Assembly: GCA_947476515.1 (NCBI GenBank)
Contig: CANJQZ010000042.1
Coordinates: forward strand, 1 to 12,081
Source: Flavobacteriales bacterium
GTDB taxonomy: Bacteria > Bacteroidota > Bacteroidia > Flavobacteriales_D > Crocinitomicaceae
DNA length: 12,081 nt
Direction: 5' to 3'
Shown here: one piece after another, positions 1-7,130 of the stretch
Layout: every line of letters begins with the position of its first letter
How positions within the stretch are numbered: position 1 is the first letter of the stretch
The notes under the pieces: model-generated
The model's database searches: none
Seen by the model: only the letters and a program-made list of their open reading frames with translations
What the model was told of the DNA's origin: nothing
Position numbers and translations under genes: made by a program

Positions 1-711
1 ATGTGTCTCGTTGGAGAACAAATGCGCATGTTCAATTCAGGTCGCGAGCAATTTAAAAAATATGTAGTTCCTTTTAATCATATCATATTGCCTACCAATC
101 GAGGTTATGGAGTGACTGGAATATTACAACATACCGCTTTGAAAATAGAAAGTAATTTATTTGATAAATCAAGTTCGTTTTATGCAGGAGATTATTTTCA
201 GAAATGCGTGAATGTCAATGATTCCTTTCCTGAATTGGTTAATGATACCATCGCCGCTCATAAATATAAAACCATACAAAGACTTATTAAAGGCGGAGAT
301 CACTATTATTCTTACTTATATACCGCTTTTTTCTTAAGACAATTTCAAGCCCATTGGGAAAGAAATGGCTTTACACTCTCCAATAGACCTGAAATTTTAG
401 GTACGCTATATAATTTAGGGTATCAAAAAAGTAAACCAAAGAAAAATCCTGAGGTGGGTGGATCGAACTTTAAAGTTGGTGGAAAACCTTACACCTTTGG
501 TGGATTGTGTTACGAGTTTTATTATAGTGGAGAACTTCAAGAATTATTTCCCTTGACAGGAATTGGATTTGTTCCAGTGAAAGAACTTGAGAAGAAAAAC
601 AAGCATCTTGATGCTCATAATAAGAAGCAGAAGGAAAAAGAAGATAAAGAAGCGAAGGAGAGAAAAGAGAAATTACTTCTAGAAGAAAAACAAAAGAACA
701 CTGAAGGATAA
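1..711 (+). CDS. Hypothetical protein with Lys/Glu-rich C-terminal tail, probably 5'-truncated
   Basis: The reading frame is open from the first base to a TAA stop at 709-711 (236 residues visible). It happens to begin with ATG, but nothing upstream is available, the first residues are not a signal peptide, and the frame may simply enter from outside, so the true start is unknown. Residues about 1-195 look like a folded domain rich in aromatic residues and Gly, with landmarks NRGYGVTGILQ (about 33-43), RPEILGTLYNLG (about 128-139) and GGLCYEFYYSGEL. The RPEILGTLYNLG stretch reminds me of DUF1402/lysozyme-like proteins, but this is a weak memory-based resemblance and no function is assigned. 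Residues about 195-236 are almost entirely Lys, Glu, Asp, Gln and Leu, and probably form a charged helix or coiled coil. The gene converges on the acetyltransferase gene, with 22 bases between the stops. Confidence 0.75.
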   Translation: MCLVGEQMRMFNSGREQFKKYVVPFNHIILPTNRGYGVTGILQHTALKIESNLFDKSSSFYAGDYFQKCVNVNDSFPELVNDTIAAHKYKTIQRLIKGGDHYYSYLYTAFFLRQFQAHWERNGFTLSNRPEILGTLYNLGYQKSKPKKNPEVGGSNFKVGGKPYTFGGLCYEFYYSGELQELFPLTGIGFVPVKELEKKNKHLDAHNKKQKEKEDKEAKERKEKLLLEEKQKNTEG

Positions 712-733
712 ATACTTTTACCTCAAGTTAAAA

Positions 734-1174
734 TCAACGCACTTTTTCAGGATTTAAGAATTTTATAAAATGAAATCCTTTGGGACTAAACTCATTATTA
801 TAAAAGAATTTGTGCGCTTTGAAATTTTGTGTATAAGAGTCTAAGGACATGAAATTACATTTGGCTTCATAGGCTTTCTTCTGAAGGAAATCAAAAATAA
901 GTTGACCTATTCCAGCACTTCTGGATTTTTCAACCACAATAATATTGTCTAATTCCAAGTATTTACCGCACCACAGTTTACTTCCTAGCCAATAACCGCT
1001 AATTCCAACACAAGTCTCATCTTCAAACACAGCTACTTGACCGTAATTAAGGGGAAGCATAAAATCCAATTCATTTCCATATTCTTCCAGTGTTAAAGAA
1101 GGATACAATTCTTGAATAACTGAAATATGATCTAACATTTCTTGTTTGTCATTTAATTCCCTAACTGTATGCAT
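734..1174 (-). CDS. GNAT-family N-acetyltransferase
   Basis: A 146-residue single-domain protein of the usual GNAT length. GNAT enzymes transfer an acyl group from acetyl-CoA to an amine on a small molecule or protein; the substrate here cannot be read from the sequence. The acetyl-CoA pyrophosphate-binding loop is R-S-A-G-I-G at residues 85-90, following the beta strand LELDNIIVVE (73-82). The C-terminal motif NFKAHKFFYNNEF (117-129) is the typical GNAT segment in which an aromatic residue near the end contacts CoA. The protein is cytoplasmic, with no signal peptide. The ATG lies 6 bases after the stop of the S9 peptidase gene on the same strand, so the two are probably co-transcribed, with this gene second. 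No strong Shine-Dalgarno sequence is visible (the preceding bases are AT only), which is normal for Bacteroidota. The family call is firm. Confidence 0.9.
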   Translation of the reverse strand: MHTVRELNDKQEMLDHISVIQELYPSLTLEEYGNELDFMLPLNYGQVAVFEDETCVGISGYWLGSKLWCGKYLELDNIIVVEKSRSAGIGQLIFDFLQKKAYEAKCNFMSLDSYTQNFKAHKFFYNNEFSPKGFHFIKFLNPEKVR

Positions 1175-1180
1175 ATAGTA

Positions 1181-3523
1181 TTATTTTAATAAATTCAATT
1201 CAAACAATTCATAAATTCTTCGATATTCATCCTGCCAAGAAGCATTCTCTTTAAAACCATGAGATTCAACAGGATAAAGTGCCATATTCCAATCCTTTTT
1301 ACCCAATTCAATGAGGCGTTGATTCAAGCGTACCACATCCTGAAATTGTACATTATCATCTACCATTCCATGAAGAATCAAAAGTGGTTTTTCTAAATTC
1401 TGCGCATAATAAATCGGCGAGCTTTTTATAAAAGCCTTAGGGTCAGTTTCTGGATTGTTTAGAATATTACTGGTGTATTCATGATTGTAATGCGCCCAAT
1501 CCGTTACTGAGCGTAAAGCGGCACCACAAGCGAAAGTTTTTGGACTAGTAAACAATCCCATTAAAGTAATAAAACCACCATAAGAACCGCCATATATTCC
1601 AACACGATTAGAATCAATTCCCTTATCATTCACTAAAAATCTTTTAGCATCAATAAAATCTTGAAGGTCACGCCCTCCCATAAATCGATAAATTGCTGTT
1701 CGATAATCTCTTCCATATCCTTCACTTGCTCTATAATCAACATCTAGAACCGTATAACCTTGATCTACCAATAGGTTATGAAACATATACTCGCGATAAT
1801 AATTACTCCAATAATGATGTGCATTTTGCAAATATCCTGCACCATGAACAAACATTATCGCTGCACGATTTGCTTTTGAAACCTCTGGCGTATATAAACG
1901 AGCATAAACCCCTACTCCATCTGATGCTTTAAATTGTAGCACCTCTGGATTGCGCCAAGGATAAGATTCGAATTCTTTGGTCGTTGAAGTGGTAATGCGT
2001 TGCATTTTAGTATCCGCCATGTTTTTCGCCCAATATACCTCCCAAGGATGGGTAGCATCTGAATAACGAATAGCTAAATATTTTTCATCCGGTGAAACTA
2101 ATACTTCATGAAATCCTTCCGCTGTTAAAATTGATGTCCATTTTTTGGTTTTAATTTCAAAAGAATAGAAATCTCTATTTCCAGGATGCGTTTTGTTTGC
2201 CGTTAGGTATAAATGAGCTTTATCCTTTGCTACTTGTACCTCTGAAACTTCAAATTGCCCCTCAGTTAGCGGTATTATAGAATCAGATTCGTATAGATAC
2301 AAATGTGAATAACCTGTTTTTTCTGATTGAAAAATAAAACTAACTCCATCTTCCATCCATTCTAAAGTTCCACCACTCTCATTCCAAGAAGAAATCCCAG
2401 GACCACCTATCCATGCCTCATCATGCTGATGATCTATTTCTTTAATCGTTGCATTAGAACAATCTAGGATAGCAATCCATCGATCTTTATTGTCAGCCGA
2501 ACGAATATCTAAGAGCGCAGTTCTTTTGGTAGTAGAAAATACAGGATCATGAATAAAAAGGGAACGGTCATTTAGATACATTCCTTTCCCTGTAGAATCT
2601 ATGTATAATGGCTTTCTTCGAATATCACTCAATCCTGAAAAGTCTATCCATTTCAAAGAATCCTTATCTAAATTTAAAATAGCTAATTTTTCATTTGGTT
2701 CTTTGTCACTTACCTTTTCTCTAGCTTTAGAGGACTGCGTGTAACCATCTTCAGTGACGAAGTGCTCAACATTCGTTGCAGGAGTTTCTGCTCCAAAATG
2801 CATTTTAAGGACTACAAAGTTACACGAAGGATCAATTTTTAAGGAATATAATTCACCATCACCATAGGTGATAACAGGAACATCATTTGATTTTGACTTT
2901 GCGTCTAAGGCCTTAATTAAACTATCTTTTACTGATTTTTCTTTTAAATAATTGAACAATACTAATTGTTGTCCTCCCAAGAAACTGGTGTCTCTGGCTC
3001 CTTCTTTTTTTGTTCCTTTTGTCAATCTAGTTAATTGTATAATAGATCCGCCTAGAACTTTATAATTATATTTATATAAGTTGCTATTCCATTCAAAAAC
3101 AAATTCATTTTCACTATTCAATCTTTGAATATTGTATAGGTCTTCGTATAAATTTAAATATTCGCTTTTCGTTGAATATTGCTTATGGTAAACACAAATT
3201 CTATGGTCAACAACATCAATTTGATTAATGAATTTTGCCTGTGCAGGATCAAAATAAAGATGTTTTTTACTCCCTGAAACTTGTTTAGTCAATGCCTTAC
3301 TTTGCAAATCGAAAGAATAAACAGGACTGCTTACTTCATTTTCATGATTCCAATTGAAAAGAATTTCTTTCCCATTAGCTGACCAAGATATACCTTCAGG
3401 CCAATGACCAATAAAATCTTGTCCCGTCATTATTTTATTGAGTTCTAAGGACGACTTATATACTTGAGCAGAGGAAATAAAAACGACAGTAAGTCCAAAG
3501 AAACAAATTAGAATAAATTTCAT
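1181..3523 (-). CDS. Secreted S9-family (prolyl oligopeptidase-like) serine peptidase
   Basis: A 780-residue exported peptidase that probably cleaves oligopeptides in the periplasm or outside the cell. Residues 1-19 form a signal peptide (hydrophobic run ending SSAQ). Residues about 25-525 contain repeated W/Y-rich beta strands of a beta-propeller (for example ISWSANGKEILF, VLVSPDEKYLAIRY). The alpha/beta-hydrolase domain begins near residue 530. The catalytic triad is visible: Ser647 in GGSYGGF, Asp722 in HGMVDDNV and His755 in ESHGF. DYRASEGYG (596-604) is also typical of the family. The oxyanion-hole segment reads HGAG at 560-563, whereas DPP IV enzymes carry Tyr at the first position, and I see no Glu-Glu N-terminus-binding motif. 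It is therefore better described as an S9 peptidase with unknown specificity than as DPP IV. It is the first gene of a two-gene unit with the GNAT gene. Confidence 0.93.
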   Translation of the reverse strand: MKFILICFFGLTVVFISSAQVYKSSLELNKIMTGQDFIGHWPEGISWSANGKEILFNWNHENEVSSPVYSFDLQSKALTKQVSGSKKHLYFDPAQAKFINQIDVVDHRICVYHKQYSTKSEYLNLYEDLYNIQRLNSENEFVFEWNSNLYKYNYKVLGGSIIQLTRLTKGTKKEGARDTSFLGGQQLVLFNYLKEKSVKDSLIKALDAKSKSNDVPVITYGDGELYSLKIDPSCNFVVLKMHFGAETPATNVEHFVTEDGYTQSSKAREKVSDKEPNEKLAILNLDKDSLKWIDFSGLSDIRRKPLYIDSTGKGMYLNDRSLFIHDPVFSTTKRTALLDIRSADNKDRWIAILDCSNATIKEIDHQHDEAWIGGPGISSWNESGGTLEWMEDGVSFIFQSEKTGYSHLYLYESDSIIPLTEGQFEVSEVQVAKDKAHLYLTANKTHPGNRDFYSFEIKTKKWTSILTAEGFHEVLVSPDEKYLAIRYSDATHPWEVYWAKNMADTKMQRITTSTTKEFESYPWRNPEVLQFKASDGVGVYARLYTPEVSKANRAAIMFVHGAGYLQNAHHYWSNYYREYMFHNLLVDQGYTVLDVDYRASEGYGRDYRTAIYRFMGGRDLQDFIDAKRFLVNDKGIDSNRVGIYGGSYGGFITLMGLFTSPKTFACGAALRSVTDWAHYNHEYTSNILNNPETDPKAFIKSSPIYYAQNLEKPLLILHGMVDDNVQFQDVVRLNQRLIELGKKDWNMALYPVESHGFKENASWQDEYRRIYELFELNLLK

Positions 3524-3550
3524 TTAAATATTTTTTATAAAAATACATCT

Positions 3551-3566
3551 TTGTAATTAATTACAA
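3551..3566. promoter_or_regulatory. Perfect 16-bp palindrome in a divergent spacer, possible operator
   Basis: TTGTAATTAATTACAA reads identically on both strands. It lies in the 101-bp spacer between the divergently transcribed S9 peptidase gene (ATG ending at 3523) and the FkbM methyltransferase gene (start at 3625). A dimeric DNA-binding protein could use such a site to control one or both genes. The half-site is AT-only except for one G/C pair, and the surroundings are AT-rich, so chance occurrence is quite possible. No second copy was noticed in the window. Confidence 0.3.
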
Positions 3567-3624
3567 GTAACAAATTGTTGCACCTTCTTCATCATCATAT
3601 TTCCTGAAAAGAGAATAAATTATC

Positions 3625-4419
3625 TTGAAAAATAGTACTTTCGTGCAAGTGATACTTACTATTAAAAAGTTATTGTTCCGTATACTTCCTCAAGCGCTCT
3701 ACTTGAAAGCTATGCATGTAGGATTTTTCATTCTATATGATTTAGGTATATTAAAAAATGATAAGCGCTTTAAATTTCATTACGCAGTTAAATCTTTTAT
3801 TAAAGAAGGCTATACTGTAATTGACATTGGAGCCAATCTTGGTTATTTCTCTAAAATATTTGCAAGAAAAACAACTAAGGGAAAATTAATCTGCATCGAG
3901 CCTATTCCTTTCTTTTACAGCACCTTGAAAAACTTCTTAAAACCCTTCCCTCAGGTTGAAATACACAATGTTGCTCTTGGAAATGAGGAGCAAATAATCG
4001 AGATGGTTTTACCCGAATCTAATGGCGTCATGAGAACGGGTTTACCTCATATCATTGGAGATGGGGAACAAATCGGAAATCAAAAAACCGCTCATGTCTC
4101 TTTAAAAAAGGGATCTGAATTATTCAAAGATTTGAAACGCATAAATTATATAAAATGTGATATTGAGGGTTATGAATGGATTGTATTTCAAGAAATAAAA
4201 AAATTAATCATTCAACATCGCCCAATCGTACAAGTTGAAATAGCAGAAGAAAGCATTCCTTTATTTGTAGATTATTTCAATGAATTAAATTACCTGCAAT
4301 ATGGAATAAAGGATTTTAAGCTACTTCGAGAAAACGGTAAACAAGAGGAAATTGGAGATTTTTTATTCCTACCTTTAGAGCAACAAAAAGACTTTGAATC
4401 ACAATTTTCAATCAAATAA
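3625..4419 (+). CDS. FkbM-family SAM-dependent methyltransferase
   Basis: A 264-residue methyltransferase of the FkbM family, whose members typically O-methylate sugars or secondary metabolites; the acceptor here is unknown. The SAM-binding motif I is VIDIGANLGYFS at residues 65-76, followed by the acidic end of strand 2 in CIEPIP (Glu92). The family signature IKCDIEGYE is at 176-184 and VQVEI at 202-206. The start is a TTG: the in-frame TAA at 3616-3618 rules out anything much further upstream, and the first in-frame ATG (3712, codon 30) would remove an N-terminal helix that, as I recall, is conserved in Bacteroidota homologues. AAGAGA at 3609-3614 could serve as a weak ribosome binding site. 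The following lipoprotein gene starts one base after the TAA stop, so the two are likely one transcript. A membrane-associated role in surface glycan modification is an inference only. Confidence 0.88.
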   Translation: MKNSTFVQVILTIKKLLFRILPQALYLKAMHVGFFILYDLGILKNDKRFKFHYAVKSFIKEGYTVIDIGANLGYFSKIFARKTTKGKLICIEPIPFFYSTLKNFLKPFPQVEIHNVALGNEEQIIEMVLPESNGVMRTGLPHIIGDGEQIGNQKTAHVSLKKGSELFKDLKRINYIKCDIEGYEWIVFQEIKKLIIQHRPIVQVEIAEESIPLFVDYFNELNYLQYGIKDFKLLRENGKQEEIGDFLFLPLEQQKDFESQFSIK

Positions 4420-4420
4420 T

Positions 4421-5041
4421 ATGAGATTTTTCTTTTTATTTATTGGGCTTTTATTATTTACATCCTGCAAAAAAGGAACAGGTGACTTCACTATTTACGG
4501 CGTCATTACAGACGATTCTTTTCACATTCCAATGCAAGGCGCACAATTAAAATTATACAAAATACCAGTTGCCAGTAATCAAAAAATTCTGATCGAAACC
4601 TATACTTTAGGCCAAGATGGTGCTTTTAGATTTACTTTTCCTCGTGAAAGAATGGAAAAATACCAACTTAACATCACTAAGGAGAATTATTTCCCTCTGG
4701 AAGAAACCATATTTTACTCCAGCTTAAATTTAAAACAGGACAACGAGCGAAATTACAGTACCAAAGCAAAAGCATGGGTGGCATTACGATTCATCAACAG
4801 CAATCCTGTTTTTTCTGATCATTTACAATATATTAAACAGGAAGGACTGCAGGGTTGTGCAGAATGTTGTCCTAATTCGCAGCAAGATTATTACGGAGCT
4901 TTAGACACCACCATCTATTGTATTAACAATGGCAATGAAATGTATTCCTTGTACTATTATATTCTTGGAACTAGTAATCAAGGACAACTTTCTGCGAATT
5001 GTGTGCCCTTTGACACCACTGAAATTTTACTTAACTACTAG
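4421..5041 (+). CDS. Lipoprotein with Ig-like (carboxypeptidase-regulatory type) domain and Cys cluster
   Basis: The frame is open from a TTG at 4394, but the ATG at 4421 (206 residues) is preferred because it places a lipoprotein signal exactly at the N-terminus: MRFFFLF, a hydrophobic core, then FTSC with lipidated Cys16. The two residues after Cys are Lys-Lys. Residues about 22-100 (YGVITDDSFHIPMQGAQLKL, then QDGAFRFTFP) have the pattern of a beta-sandwich found in carboxypeptidase-regulatory-like domains, common in Bacteroidota surface proteins. The C-terminal part carries a Cys-x-x-Cys-Cys group (146, 149, 150) plus Cys167 and Cys194, which could form disulfides or bind metal outside the cytoplasm. 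It starts one base after the FkbM gene stop, so translational coupling is plausible. Its stop lies one base from the stop of the convergent dipeptidase gene. The specific function is unknown. Confidence 0.82.
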   Translation: MRFFFLFIGLLLFTSCKKGTGDFTIYGVITDDSFHIPMQGAQLKLYKIPVASNQKILIETYTLGQDGAFRFTFPRERMEKYQLNITKENYFPLEETIFYSSLNLKQDNERNYSTKAKAWVALRFINSNPVFSDHLQYIKQEGLQGCAECCPNSQQDYYGALDTTIYCINNGNEMYSLYYYILGTSNQGQLSANCVPFDTTEILLNY

Positions 5042-5042
5042 T

Positions 5043-5792
5043 TTATTCTTCCAGCATTAATTGATACTTCAAAGCAGCTGCCTGCCTAGAACAAGCATTA
5101 AAATGCCACCATTCAGAGGCAATTCCTATAAATTGTTGAGACGCCATTACCTTTCTTAAAATAACCCTATTGGCTACTTGTTCTTTGCTTAGTAAACCTC
5201 TATTTAGAAATATGGATTCCAATGATGGGTATGCTATAGAGTCTATTTCATCATATTTTGCACCCATATCCAATGGAATACCAACTGCATTACAAATCGT
5301 TAAATCGACTGCTGCTCCATAATTGTGAATACTTCTATTCTTTGGATTTGATACAAACTTAACCCTTCTATTAACAGGAATTGAATCGAGGGATTTCCAC
5401 ATAATTTGTTGCACACTAACTGGCCTAACAGCATCATAAACCAATAAGTACAAATCAGGATGTAGAGAAGTTAAGTAATCTTGACATTTTGACAATCTAA
5501 TGGCTACATCCTTTTGCAGATAAGCTTTATCTATTTTTTTATAGAGTACTTTTTTAACAAAATTATCATTTGTCGCATACTTTAATTCAATCCTGATTTT
5601 TGAATTAACTGATTGCACATCACATAAATCACCAGAAAATTTATAAGCTCCACTAACTTTTTTAATAGTATCAAAAGGTGATGTGACCTTTATATGACTT
5701 GAATTGTCATGAGATTTTGAGGATTCACATCCATCTTTAGAAGTGCAAGCTAAAAGTAAAAACGAAAAAAGAAGAAAATAAAGGAACTTCAT
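5043..5792 (-). CDS. Lipoprotein D-Ala-D-Ala dipeptidase, VanX/DdpX-like (peptidase M15D)
   Basis: A 249-residue zinc dipeptidase predicted to hydrolyse D-alanyl-D-alanine. The N-terminus is a lipoprotein signal with LLLAC, lipid on Cys16, so the enzyme would sit in the periplasm or on the outer membrane, unlike cytoplasmic VanX. A Ser/Lys-rich linker follows (about 17-50). The M15D motifs are all present: YDAVRP with Arg123, SIHNYGAAVDLT with zinc ligands His156 and Asp163, and EWWHF with catalytic Glu227 and zinc ligand His230. ELKYATNDNF (69-78) is also typical of the family. The ATG overlaps the dapA stop (ATGA), so it is probably translated by coupling to dapA as the last gene of the long operon. 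No vanH, vanA or vanRS genes are nearby, so glycopeptide resistance is not implied; a role in murein turnover or D-Ala scavenging is more likely. Confidence 0.9.
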   Translation of the reverse strand: MKFLYFLLFSFLLLACTSKDGCESSKSHDNSSHIKVTSPFDTIKKVSGAYKFSGDLCDVQSVNSKIRIELKYATNDNFVKKVLYKKIDKAYLQKDVAIRLSKCQDYLTSLHPDLYLLVYDAVRPVSVQQIMWKSLDSIPVNRRVKFVSNPKNRSIHNYGAAVDLTICNAVGIPLDMGAKYDEIDSIAYPSLESIFLNRGLLSKEQVANRVILRKVMASQQFIGIASEWWHFNACSRQAAALKYQLMLEE

Positions 5793-6667
5793 TTAAGAAT
5801 TCTCTTTGTCTCCTTTTGAATTCTAGCAGCAAGATTATCAGAAACAGGATGTAAAGGCATACGCATAAAGGGTTCCATAATTCCGCGTTGAGCCAATGCT
5901 ATTTTAACTCCACCTGGATTCCCTTCCTCAAAAAACATTTTTGTAATCCCAAATAATTCATAATGTGCTTTCCTTGCTGTTATTAAATCATCTTCCATTG
6001 CGGCGTGTACCATAGTGGAAAACAGTTCCGGAAAAGCATTTGCAACAACGGATATTACACCATCGGCACCAGCAGCAATCAAAGGCATCGTAAGATTATC
6101 ATCTCCAGACAGCACTCCAAATTCACCAGATCTTTGACGAATTACATCCATAATTTGCTCCATATTTCCTGAAGCTTCCTTAACCGCTACAATATTTTCA
6201 ATTTTTGACAATTCCAATGAAGTTTCAGGAGACATATTTGAACCCGTTCGACCTGGAACATTATAGAGAATGATTGGTAAATCCGTACAAGTGGCTAAAT
6301 ATTCAAAATGCTTAACTATTCCAGCTTGCGTAGGTTTATTATAGTAAGGAGAAACAGACAAGATCCCATCAACACCTTCAGGAACTTGCTTTAGATTTTC
6401 ACCTACTGCTAAGGTATTATTCCCACCTACTCCATAAACAATTTTCAAACGGCCATTATTCTCTTGAATCACCGTATTTAAAACCTGAAACTTCTCTTCT
6501 TGACTTAGTGTTGGAGATTCACCAGTAGTTCCTTGAACCACTAGAAAATCAGTACCGCCTGCTATTTGCAATTGCACTAAAGATTTTAATGCATTGAAGT
6601 CGATAGTACCTTGAGCATCAAATGGTGTAACCAAAGCAACACCTACACCTGTAAAAGGATTAGTCAT
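5789..6667 (-). CDS. dapA: 4-hydroxy-tetrahydrodipicolinate synthase
   Basis: A full-length 292-residue DHDPS, the cytoplasmic (beta/alpha)8-barrel aldolase that condenses pyruvate with aspartate semialdehyde in the first committed step of lysine/diaminopimelate synthesis. Catalytic residues known from the E. coli enzyme are all recognisable: Thr47-Thr48 in QGTTGES, Tyr109 in SPYYNKP, Tyr135 and Arg140 in LYNVPGRTG, and the Schiff-base Lys163 in AVKEASGN. The SGDDN segment is at 187-191. Combined presence of Arg140 and the spacing of these motifs favours DHDPS over N-acetylneuraminate lyase or other family members. The start overlaps the end of the DUF6913-like gene by 8 bases, and the TGA stop overlaps the dipeptidase ATG, so it is an internal gene of the operon. 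No attenuator or riboswitch is visible, and there is no spacer for one. Confidence 0.96.
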   Translation of the reverse strand: MTNPFTGVGVALVTPFDAQGTIDFNALKSLVQLQIAGGTDFLVVQGTTGESPTLSQEEKFQVLNTVIQENNGRLKIVYGVGGNNTLAVGENLKQVPEGVDGILSVSPYYNKPTQAGIVKHFEYLATCTDLPIILYNVPGRTGSNMSPETSLELSKIENIVAVKEASGNMEQIMDVIRQRSGEFGVLSGDDNLTMPLIAAGADGVISVVANAFPELFSTMVHAAMEDDLITARKAHYELFGITKMFFEEGNPGGVKIALAQRGIMEPFMRMPLHPVSDNLAARIQKETKRILK

Positions 6668-7130
6668 AAAGATTGATTTTTTCTAAAGTTGAAGTTACAA
6701 AGTTAAGCATTTCATCAGGGTTCTCATGACTAGAATTTAGACTCAAATCAAAATAACTATGTTCAGCATTCACAATAACTTTTCGATTAAAATGAGCATT
6801 CTTGGCTTCATTTAGCAGCTTTTCTTGTGGCTCATCGAACCAAATTAACAAATCATAAGTTTTTCTCAATTCAGCTTCTAATTGAACATCCTTGAGCTTT
6901 CCAAAGAAAGAATAATCATTAGGAGAAGTATAATAAATCAAGAAATGTGGCGGCAATGTTGTTTTATCTAGATCCTTTGGAATATTTACAATAATAATAA
7001 GTCGACCAATTTGACTATTATTCAACATTTTATCCAATGCTTTTCTGAATTCCTTTAATTGATCATCATCTTTATAATCAAATATTACCATAAGAGATTG
7101 CGATGAACTCCAAATATTTTTTTTTGTCAT
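6660..7130 (-). CDS. Small cytoplasmic protein, DUF6913-like
   Basis: A 156-residue protein without signal peptide or membrane segment. It shows alternating strands and helices: SLMVIFDYKD (12-21), RLIIIVNIPKD (43-53), YDLLIWFDEP (92-101) and HFNRKVIVN (113-121), consistent with a small alpha/beta fold. From memory it resembles Bacteroidota proteins annotated DUF6913, which I recall sitting next to dapA and ligA; no biochemical role is known to me. The start is well supported because its ATG overlaps the ligA TGA (ATGA), and its end overlaps the dapA start by 8 bases. Conservation of this position in related genomes would suggest a link with the neighbouring housekeeping genes, but no enzyme motif can be seen and I assign no function. 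That it is a real gene is supported by the frame and the tight packing. Confidence 0.83.
   Translation of the reverse strand: MTKKNIWSSSQSLMVIFDYKDDDQLKEFRKALDKMLNNSQIGRLIIIVNIPKDLDKTTLPPHFLIYYTSPNDYSFFGKLKDVQLEAELRKTYDLLIWFDEPQEKLLNEAKNAHFNRKVIVNAEHSYFDLSLNSSHENPDEMLNFVTSTLEKINLYD

Noticed and set aside
712..733. Bidirectional terminator between gene 1 and the GNAT gene
   Set aside because: The 22-base spacer contains no inverted repeat or T-run that would form a terminator hairpin.
4394..4420. Upstream TTG start of the lipoprotein gene, overlapping the FkbM gene
   Set aside because: It would add nine polar residues (MNHNFQSNN) ahead of a perfect lipoprotein signal peptide beginning at the ATG at 4421.
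5043..5792. Glycopeptide (vancomycin) resistance determinant
   Set aside because: The protein is VanX-like, but no vanH, vanA or vanRS partners are present, the protein is an exported lipoprotein, and the operon context is housekeeping.
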